Below are positions 1 through 8,273 of a DNA stretch of 64,000 nt, one piece after another. The translations under genes and the position numbers were made by a program. Under the pieces are notes generated by a model. That model was not told where the DNA came from and did not search any database. It saw nothing but the letters and a program-made list of their open reading frames with translations. Source of the DNA: Nannochloropsis oceanica (Eukaryota; Sar; Eustigmatophyceae; Eustigmatales; Monodopsidaceae); the NCBI GenBank assembly GCA_004519485.1, contig CP038106.1, forward strand, positions 1-64,000. Direction: 5' to 3'. The stretch's first letter is position 1. Each line of letters opens with the position of its first letter.

Positions 1-260
1 TATAACCCTAACCCTAACCCTAACCCTAACCCTAACCCTAACCCTAACCCTAACCCTAACCCTAACCCTAACCCTAACCCTAACCCTAACCCTAACCCTA
101 ACCCTAACCCTAACCCTAACCCTAACCCTAACCCTAACCCTAACCCTAACCCTAACCCTAACCCTAACCCTAACAGAGTAACCCTAACCCTAACCCTAAC
201 CCTAACCCTAACCCTAACCCTAACCCTAACCCTAACCCTAACCCTAACCCTAACCCTAAC
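1..260. repeat. Telomere repeat array (CCCTAA)n
   Basis: Near-perfect CCCTAA hexamers run from the first bases to position 260, that is TTAGGG read toward the chromosome end, so this is a left-hand chromosome end. One interruption (AGAGTA in place of CCTA) lies at 175-180 and shifts the hexamer register by two bases. The array abuts unique sequence at 261 with no subtelomeric repeat between. Confidence 0.97.
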
Positions 261-731
261 GGTAGGGAGTCTCAAGTCAGTAAAAGACCTAATGGTTTGC
301 ACTGACTGAAGGTCCTCCATTTCCACAGACTGTAGCCCGACAATGTTGGGGAACTGGGTCCGGACTTCCTCCATGATAGCAATATAAGTAGGGCTGGCAA
401 ATACAAACAAAGAAATACCGCTTGTAGCCAGTCTTTGAAAGTGTTCTAGCCTCGAAGCCGGCGTCTTTTCCGTATGTTCGGGTCCCAGATCGATCCAGGC
501 CGTCACAAACACAAGCTTGGTATGGACTGGAGCACGTGAAGGAGGAGTCGCTTGGCGAATGCGACCTTCATCACCAAGGTAGAACGCTTCATTCGGATAT
601 TTGGTTATGAATGCTATTAAAATGACGCCAGCGATCATTGCCATAGAAACCATCCAAACCCTGATCATAACCATCGGTGTGGAAACTCGCCTCTTATGGG
701 TGTACTTTTCTTTGTATTTGGAATAAGGCAT
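261..731 (-). CDS. HtrL/YibB-like type II membrane protein, truncated by telomere
   Basis: An ATG at 731, with an in-frame stop just upstream at 738-740, opens a frame that reads 157 codons down to the telomere junction at 261. It then stays open through the telomere repeat to the contig end, first as Val-Arg pairs and, after the AGAGTA interruption, as Leu-Gly pairs. The protein begins with a basic stretch, then one hydrophobic segment at about residues 20-42, then a lumenal-type region with LVFVTAWIDLG, an Arg-Leu-Glu-His-Phe stretch and SLFVFASP. These resemble the start of the HtrL/YibB family (a glycosyltransferase-like fold: T/S-A-F-x-D-L-G, later a conserved Phe-x-Ser/Asp). The catalytic half is missing. 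It could be a remnant left after chromosome breakage and telomere healing, or a functional short form. Family assignment is from motif memory only. Confidence 0.5.
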
Positions 732-1628
732 TCTGTTTTAGAAGACCAAGAAAATGGGTGAGTATTACTGTATTAATGAGACTTTAGAATGAAGACAGGG
801 GATGTAGATTATTACAAAACAAAGACCGTGGACGTGCAAACAATTCAGAAGAGTTTTTGTGCCCTTCGTCTTAGGAAAGTTTTTTAAGACGCTTGATCAT
901 CAGTCTACTCAAGCACTTACATATTATTATAAAGATCTAAGCAAAGACAGTCGTGGTGTACAAGCTGAATTGATTTTTCCCTTCGGCCGTATTGGATCTG
1001 CCATGAGAAAGGACGGACGTCTTCGGGTTAGTGATCCAACGGATGTCTATATGACTGCAGTATAAGAGGGACTGGCAGTCGATGTTTTTGCCTTTGTGAG
1101 CAGGAAATATGATTCGAGTCCGATGAATACTGATGAGATGGTTAAAGAAGGAATCAGGTCCAGCATCCATCAGCCAATTTGAGAAACAAGATGTATTTAC
1201 AAAGTGAACCATGGATTGCTTTGGAGAGAAATAGTATCAATGAAACATCGTTATTTATTTCAGGACGTCGAAGTCCGGCCTCCCGATCAGTGGGCATAGA
1301 ATCCTTTGCGCCCAGATTTGAGTTTAAATCCCGAAGTGAAGAACTTTCAAGAGCATATTTCACTCCTGAACATGACATACAGTCCTCTTAGATCCTTCAA
1401 CAAACAAATAGCGCGAAGCGCGCAATAATAAAACAAAAACACCACAAATAAGATAAGCCGTACGGCCTATACAGAAAGTATTTGGCGCCGAGCAATCGGG
1501 CACAGGCCGCAGAGAATGACTACAGGACATGGCAACAGAGGAACAATATGTGGGGCTTGGGGTCAACACGATTCTTGGAGACATTGTAGCTCGGATGGGG
1601 AAAGAAATGCCGTCATGTTTCGAACCAT
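732..1628. other. Subtelomeric stretch without recognised gene
   Basis: Only short overlapping open frames (under about 95 codons) on both strands, none with recognisable domains or a plausible spliced chain. Presumably it holds the upstream region of the truncated gene on its left and the 3' end of the secreted-protein gene on its right. Confidence 0.5.
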
Positions 1629-3697
1629 TTAAGCTGCAACGCAGCGCATCCTGGACGAGGATTCTTTGCAGCGAAGTGAAGGAGAGTCAAGTGCTCCAAG
1701 GCTAGTTGGTGTTATGATTCGGACCTTTAAGGGGGTGAGAGATCTGAGCGATGTCGTGATGTCAAAAGTACATCCCGAAAATGTGGCTTTAACGAAGAGG
1801 CGGCTACTCTGCTTGTACTGCTTGAAGGTGGCACGAGCAGTTGTCGATATCTGTCCCTGCTTCATACGGCATGAGAGCTTTTCGGTAGAAGCTGACCTCC
1901 CTATGCGACGACAATTTTTGCCCTCGAAGACTACGCTGCTGATGAGTCCCCGCTGGCCATACACTTCAAACTGGACTCCTTTCCCGTCCATAGCCTCGAG
2001 CAGATCATTGGTCGTGATATTAGCGGTCTCGAATAGGCCCGACAAAGTCCAGGCATCCTTTTGGTTTTGCTTGTCTTTTAGTCGAAGGCGATTGACCGCG
2101 AAAGCATCAGGCGTGATGATAAGGGAGCCTACCGCAAAAGGACTAAGAGACTGGACCTCACCGCAGACAATTTGGGCCGTCGTATTGATGCGAGTGGTCG
2201 CATCCACCCACCGTTCTCCAATAAAATGAAATATTTGTGGTTCTGTATTCTCGGGAAAGGCGCTGGTTGCGTATGTCAAGCAGACAAGGACTGGAGGTGA
2301 AATGACAGCGTCGGTAGAAATGTCAATATAGATGGGAGGGGTGCCGAGGACAAAATTGCTTGGCGGCACATACAATGGATCCGCCTCACCAGCGGTGACG
2401 TTCACATTGGTAAAAGTCTGTTCATTGAACGATGAGAGAGAAGTTATTGACGAGTAGTGGGAGTCAGGAGGAGATAAAAATGGCCGCAGTGGCGGCAGCG
2501 CGAGGTATTCGGGGTGGACTCGTAAGATGGGCAAAGAAATTACACTGAAGACGGGCGCACCGGTAGGGTGCATCTTCCTACGCACATCATCATGTGTTCG
2601 CTTACCGTGAATCCGGGGCTGGTGACCTCGGCGAATTCAATCTGTCCACTGACATTGTTGCTATCGCCATCAGTCAGATCAAATTGCAAAATCACTCTTT
2701 CCCCGACGGGAGTGGGCAGTATTACTGGTACTGCGGGAGGGATATATGTGGATACATCTATCTCAGTAAAAAAAAAGCCTCCATCTTCGTATTCTGGCTG
2801 CGCCGTCCCACTGGATCGTACTAGAAGTGAGTCAACTGCCTGAAGACGCGGCTGGATGTCCACGTCTCCCAAAAAGTAGTAATATACCTCCCATGTGCTG
2901 CCGGTATGAATAAGGGTGCCGTCCAGAAAGATATTGACAACGTCATTATTAAATCCATCTTTGAAGTATGTAACCATCTCCAGGGAGTGAACCGCAGTGT
3001 AGGATAAGCCAGAGGCGATACGAGTGCTGCTGAATATAGAACCGTTATTAAACTGGTTCACCGTATTATCCCAGTAAACGATATCGATACCCGCACCGTT
3101 GTCATTCAGCTGGATCAAGGTCATGCGCCAGTTTGACTGCTTGGCACACAGGGACAGTCCCAAGGAAAGACCCGGCTGGGGGGATCCCGTGGCGGACGTG
3201 AAATTCACGCGCGTGTAGAAGGTGGCGATCGTGGCATTGGCTCGGTAGCCCGGTGGATTTTTAGGCTTGGTATGGTCGCTCCCAAAGTCGTTCCAAAGGC
3301 TACTGCCCGGTTCACCTGCCACTTGTGCTGTCGTGGGCGAAAAGGGATGATTGGAAAACCCAGAAGTTGTATGGGCATTTGACATGCGCCACACACGGCC
3401 GCTATTCTGGGTGTCCTCGATTGTTTGATCAAAAAGGGTGCCGACAGAGGTCCCAAATGAATCTTGCACTGTCCAGCCCTGCTGCAGGTTGATGGTCCCA
3501 AGCGTAAAGTTCTCGAAAGATCCCGCAGCGGCTAGAGAACGCTTTATTTAAGCAATCATAGTAAATGAATTATACGTGGTCAGAGATAGCATTGCTCTTG
3601 TCTCTGCTTACCCTCTCCCGTTTCCCTCAGACAAATATTGACTTACAATTGACAATATGACGGCAATGAAATGTTCTAAGCGGAAGATGGAGAGCAT
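1629..3697 (-). CDS. Secreted LamG-like/bacterial-type surface protein
   Basis: Three exons close in phase: 3697-3647, 3541-2606 and 2417-1629, giving 591 residues. Exon 1 plus the start of exon 2 encodes a signal peptide (MLSIFRLEHFIAVILSI, then an Ala-rich region). Residues of about 25-250 look like a concanavalin/LamG-type beta-sandwich: a QQGWTVQDSFG opening, GFSNHPFSP, many aromatic and Asp/Asn residues, and a cluster of N-x-S/T sites. The C-terminal half contains ERWVDATTRINTTAQIVCGE and SLSPFAVG, a module common in secreted bacterial proteins, followed by a beta-rich tail. No membrane anchor or catalytic motif is seen. The bacterial-style modules suggest gene transfer followed by intron gain. 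Both introns end in good consensus sites. Function is unknown; a cell-surface or carbohydrate-binding role is inference. Confidence 0.65.
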
Positions 3698-3867
3698 CGC
3701 GATGCTTTTCTGGTACCACAAATGGAAGAAGAGTCCTTTGCAATGTGTTAGATCTGTATCGATTTTGATGTGAGTTTTAGAGCATACGGGAAAACAGGGC
3801 AAAATGTCGCCTTGGATGGTGGCGTGTAATCGTCACATGGGCCCTGCGACGATTGTATGCGACATTA

Positions 3868-4374
3868 TCAGCGGAGTTTGCTCAGTCGGCAGAAGCTAAG
3901 TGCTGTGGGTGACATGTAACGCCACAAAGTAGTGGGTGGAAGGCGAACGACTGTGTTTGTTTGTAAATCGCACACAGTGTGAAGTGGGACGGAGAAGGTT
4001 GGTAGACAGGAAAGAAGTCGATGAGCAAATCTATCCGACCCAAAAGACCCTACTCCGTCTCGAGGCACTTGGTCAAAGACAAGAGAGAATCTCCTACGTG
4101 TGTTAAAGGTCAGAGACAGCGCGCATGGATGCTCCTGTTCGCGATACTCTCTACAGGGACACATAAATTGATAAGCATCGCTTCCATCAAGCCCCTTGAG
4201 GAAATAATTCTGTTGGCAAATTCTAGATTCCGGTAGGATGTCGCACTCGTCGTGCCAGCGACAGCGTACATGCGAACCATCCTTCCATGAAATACAGGCA
4301 GTGAAAATCAAAATGCAAGAGAGCATAACATGGACGCAAAAAACAGGGTGAGCTACGTCGTATGGCCATAGCAA
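3868..4374 (-). CDS. Candidate small Cys-rich secreted protein
   Basis: A 168-codon frame with Met at codon 1 and codon 17 (about 4326). From the second Met it starts with a signal-like segment (MLSCILIFTACIS), then a Cys-rich region: HVRCRWHDECDI, SRICQQNYF and QFMCPCREY. The last 60 codons are compositionally less convincing, so a splice or an earlier end is possible; a weak donor lies after QFMCP. No family recognised and no transcript signal seen. It sits between the secreted LamG gene and the gene-poor region, where lineage-specific secreted proteins are often found. It could equally be a chance frame. Confidence 0.25.
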   Translation of the reverse strand: MLWPYDVAHPVFCVHVMLSCILIFTACISWKDGSHVRCRWHDECDILPESRICQQNYFLKGLDGSDAYQFMCPCREYREQEHPCALSLTFNTRRRFSLVFDQVPRDGVGSFGSDRFAHRLLSCLPTFSVPLHTVCDLQTNTVVRLPPTTLWRYMSPTALSFCRLSKLR

Positions 4375-5483
4375 CCTTGTTAAAAGGACGTTTGAGATCA
4401 GGGAAATATTGTTTGGCCCCCCTCCTATGAGTGCCCGCGAACCACATGGGCCCTGATAACTCGGTTATGTTATGGGACAACCGTTTGCACCGGATAGATC
4501 GCGTCGTCGTGACTTAGGCTGGATATAGTGGCCAGCTTCAAGCGTACCTGCGGCCCAATAGAATAGACAAATACTCAATATAATGCACACAAGAGGAGGT
4601 GGAAGAAAGCAAACGCACCAAAATATACAGTCAGACGTCGGATAGACCATTGATTTTGCTGGTTCGTATACAGTGGGCCAACTCCGGGCCGACTTTCCCT
4701 GGAGAGATCAAGACCGACGGCGGCGGACTTTACCTCACCCAGTCGCGCTCTCTAATCACGTCGTTGCTCTTCCCTGTTTTTTTTTTTACCATTGTCCTTA
4801 TTTATTACTTTCCCCCTTCCCTTTCTCACCACCCATGCATGAACATCTTGAATCGGTCTGCGCCAGAATCCCGTACCTTTCTCCCTCCCATGCGCGTTGT
4901 CCCGCGCGCTCAACAACTCTCATTGGTCGCCCTTGCACTGCAAAACCCGTATGGCGAGCTCCGTGAATGACACCTTCGATGCTATCACCAGAGGCGTCTT
5001 TGTGCTCCTAGCTCCCTCCATCCCGGTCTTTACTTCCCTGCCCAGGCACGAGGTATGTACCGATCGAAAAAAAGAGTGGAAGATTGTGCAAAAGCAAACA
5101 AACGATTCAAACAAGTTCAGTCCCCATATACGTTTGCAATGTTCCCAATAGCAATATCCTCAGCTTTCATATCTGATCCTTCATTGCCTGTGCTACTTAT
5201 TTTCCATCCTAGAACCCACCTTTTCAAAACAATCAGTACATATGCAGACATATCGAGGGGCTTTCCTATTCCGCTCTATTGCACACTTTTTTCTCTTTTT
5301 TCCCCTGACCCTTCCTTACAAGCTCATCCAAGGACATTCCCAGCTTCGACTCCAGCGCCATACTAATTGGAAAGGCTATAAAGGAGATGTAACCCTAACA
5401 GAATGTTTAATAAAAAGATGTCATCCGGAGAAGATTCGGAAAAAAGAAAATGGAAACGTTACAGCGATATTTTGTATTGACTG

Positions 5484-5506
5484 TAGGGTTAGGGTTAGGG
5501 TTATGC
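5484..5506 (+). repeat. Interstitial telomere-like repeat (TTAGGG)3
   Basis: Three TTAGGG units sit in unique sequence 5.2 kb inside the telomere, in the opposite orientation to the terminal array as written. A lone TGTAACCCTAACA lies about 90 bases before it at 5388-5400 and a degenerate GTTAGGAGTAGGG about 16 bases after it. These may mark an old break repaired with telomere sequence. Confidence 0.8.
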
Positions 5507-5742
5507 AATACAAACACTCTGTTAGGAGTAGGGTTGCTCGTCAGTTTTTTTACAAGATGGTGGCCCCTTGCCACGACTGTCAAGCTTGTTCTACTATACT
5601 TTTGTTGCCTGCTGCTAGTCTTGTCTCACAAACTTAAAATTCCCTCCTCTCTACGTCCTTTAGTATGACTTGGGATCCTGAGCAACCCCCTTCAAGTTCA
5701 GTTGCTACCTTTTATGCTCTCTGACCTCCCTATCTACTCTCT

Positions 5743-7782
5743 TTACATTATTCGCGTCACATTCAGTGCTGCCTTAAGGGGCCGATGGTCAGAAATCCTC
5801 TCGCCAAACTCTTTCGGCCACTTCCTCGAGCACAAAGAAGGCGGGTACAGCGCCACATCGACGACTTCCACCGACGGCAGCAGTGCGTCCACACATTCTG
5901 CGGCGCCCCCTCTTTCTCGCCCCCACACCACTGAGGACGCCGAAGGACTGGGGGAAATAGGAGAGGAGAAGGAAGAGAAGGAATGCGGCATTGCCCTTTC
6001 CCTTCTCTTTTCACGGCACCAGCTCGACGCGGGCACAAATTCTGTCCACCGCCGTTGCCCTACACCTCCCATTATCCCTGGTGCTGCTCCTCGTGTTTCC
6101 TTTCCATCGCCTTCTTCCTTCTTCTCCTGTCCCTCACCTCTCTCCGAGTCACCTCCTGCCCCCCTTCTTCCTGACCATAGACTCTGCAAGAAGGACGACG
6201 AGAAGGACGACGAGGCAGTAGCCAGAGGCCTGATTACTTTCCCATCCTCCAACTCCCCCTTCCCCACCACTGATGGCCGCCTCCGCGCCATGGTCGAGTC
6301 GTAACTTCTGAAGAAGATGTGGTCTACAGCTACATCCTCCCCACGGTGTGTGCGGTGGGTGACAAGAGGCTGCCCAACGTCCTCGGCCCCTACTCCCCTG
6401 CTCTCGCCAGCGGCCATCACGTGCCTGAAGCCGAGGGCATGGATAGGGTCAAGAACGGGGTGTGTCAGGTCTACGTTGAAGTCGCCACAGAGGACCTGCA
6501 GCATGCGCTGACGCCCATTCACCGCCTCCTGGCCCTTGACGTAGGTTTCAAGCATGCGCGTGAGGCTCAGAACCTGCCGGTGCTGCTGGTTCTCGTCGAA
6601 CCGGTTATGCGGGAAGGACAGGTGCGTGCTCAGCAACACTACACGCTGGCCCTCCCCCGTCGCCTTTTGTCCCATTTTCTCGTCGACCGCGGCTTCCAGA
6701 TCCATGAGTAGTCCCACCCGACTGCCCCAGCGAGAAAGCGTGGCACCGCGCACAGCGTGGACGCGGAATTTGCCTTTTTTTAGTAGCACGCCCAGCCCGT
6801 CCTTCTTGCTCGGTCGTGGATGTAAGTAGAAGTCGTAAACATCAGCCAGGGTGGAGTGGAAAAGCGAAGTGTAGGCCTCATCATGCATGAAAAACTCTTG
6901 TAGGCAGATGATGTCCGTGTCCAGCTCTTCCCTGTGACGGGGGGAGGAACAGATTTAAAATAGGACTTGAATGCAGGGGGAAAGGAGTGAAGAGAAAGGC
7001 CCAGGCAACAAATGTGCGCTGTATCATTTTTACGCACCTGATGAAGGTGGCCGTGTCAATAGCGCGCCTCTCCATGTATTCGGGGAAGTCCGCCTCGCGG
7101 CCGCCGTCCTGCATCCGCTTGTAGCAAGGTGCCAAGATGTTGAAGGTAGATATGCTCAGGCTCTGCTGCTCTGGCTGTGGCCGCTGCTGTTGCTGCTGCA
7201 TGGATGTTGATGAGCAGAGGGAGGAGGAGGCTGTAGGCGCAGAGGAGTGGGGAGCGGCAGGGTAGAGCAAGGGCAAGAGGGACGGAGATCCTGGTGATAA
7301 TGGTGGGGGCGACATGTTACCAGGCCGCATTGACTTGCTGTGGCTTTGGTGTGAGAGGGTGGAGGTAAGCACGTTACTAGAAGGGAAAGCTGCCAAACAG
7401 TAATTGGGCACGTATATACGCACATGTGTGTATGTTTTCCGTCACGAAATTCTTCTCCCATTCTATCCTCATCCCCCCATCCCCGCACCCCCACCCACCT
7501 TTCCGTGCTACTGATACACCTGACCGTTGTCCCGACACCTGAATTGGCCGCCAAGGAGGGGCTGCCCGTCTTGTCTTCCCCTTCATTGCTGGTTGGAGAG
7601 GGCCGGTTGGGAGGCGTGCTAAAGGCAGCGAGGGAAGACGAGGGTCGATGACGGTGATGCGAAGCCCTGAAGCCCAAGGCTTGATTGCCCATGCAGCAAC
7701 AAAGGAGGAGTGCGGCAGCAGAAGCCTTGCGTTGCCAAGGCGCAGGGGTTGGGGCTCGCCGGCGTCTGCCGGGCATGGACAT
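5743..7782 (-). CDS. EEP-family nuclease, possibly plastid-targeted (CCR4/nocturnin-like)
   Basis: Three exons close in phase: 7782-7520, 7376-7038 and 6931-5743, giving 596 residues. The core has the endonuclease/exonuclease/phosphatase motifs in order: STFNILAPCYKR (metal-ligand Asn), DTDIICLQEF (catalytic Glu), STHLSFP, VLCGDFNVD (Asp and Asn), VDHIFF and ISDHRPL (final Asp-His pair). This matches CCR4-type deadenylases and related EEP hydrolases, which act on poly(A) or nucleotide cofactors. The N-terminus has a basic start, a hydrophobic run (ASAAALLLCCCMG), then ALGFRASHHRHRPSSS: a signal peptide followed by Phe and a Ser/Arg-rich transit region, as in stramenopile bipartite plastid leaders. 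About 120 Ser/Gly/Glu-rich residues are inserted between the last two motifs. An alternative in-frame start lies at 7917. It is head-to-head with the pseudouridine enzyme gene. Confidence 0.85.
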
Positions 7783-8273
7783 ATGGACGGGACCGAAAGT
7801 GGTGCGTGCCGCCGTACACACGATGACGTTGTCTTGAGGGGAACGATCGACGCGACGAGAAGGCGGCAACACGTGTGCGAGATGGATGCAAGGGGCACTA
7901 CAAGAGCTGTGCTGCATGCATGTGTGGATGTGGCCGATACTGGTAAGCCAAACGCGAAAAAAGTGGAAAGCATTCGGACTGGCAGCTAACCACTAACTTC
8001 GTCGAACGATTGCTTGCCTTGTCGTCACGCTCGCTCGAGCTTCGAATTCCTTGTCAGCAGACGCACTTCCATCTGGTGTCGTCTGGTGTTGCGCTGTCCC
8101 CTGCCTGTCTTGATATGTTTCCTTCTCCTCCAGAACCAAATTTTCAACCCGTTCATTCACTTACCCAAAGATGTACACACAATACGACAATTTAGCGAAA
8201 CCATGCCACCGATTGGGGTTGTTTAGTCAGGACGCATATCGCACCGCTCTCTCCGGCGCGATCACGACCGAGA
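7783..8273. promoter_or_regulatory. Divergent intergenic region
   Basis: About 490 bases separate the start codons of the EEP nuclease gene (-) and the PsuG-PfkB gene (+). It must hold both promoters and 5' UTRs. I saw no clear TATA box or named element. Confidence 0.5.

Larger units (their letters stand above)
3698..5742. other. Gene-poor subtelomeric region
   Basis: No confident gene. It holds one candidate secreted Cys-rich frame (3868-4374, -), listed separately, and short telomere-like repeats near 5388-5505. Other open frames are short, overlap on both strands and show no domain. Confidence 0.5.

Noticed and set aside
1666-2229. 187-codon plus-strand frame
   Set aside because: It is the antisense shadow of the last exon of the secreted LamG-like gene.
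5702-6304. 200-codon plus-strand frame
   Set aside because: It is antisense to the Ser/Gly/Glu-rich insert of the EEP nuclease exon and has no independent features.
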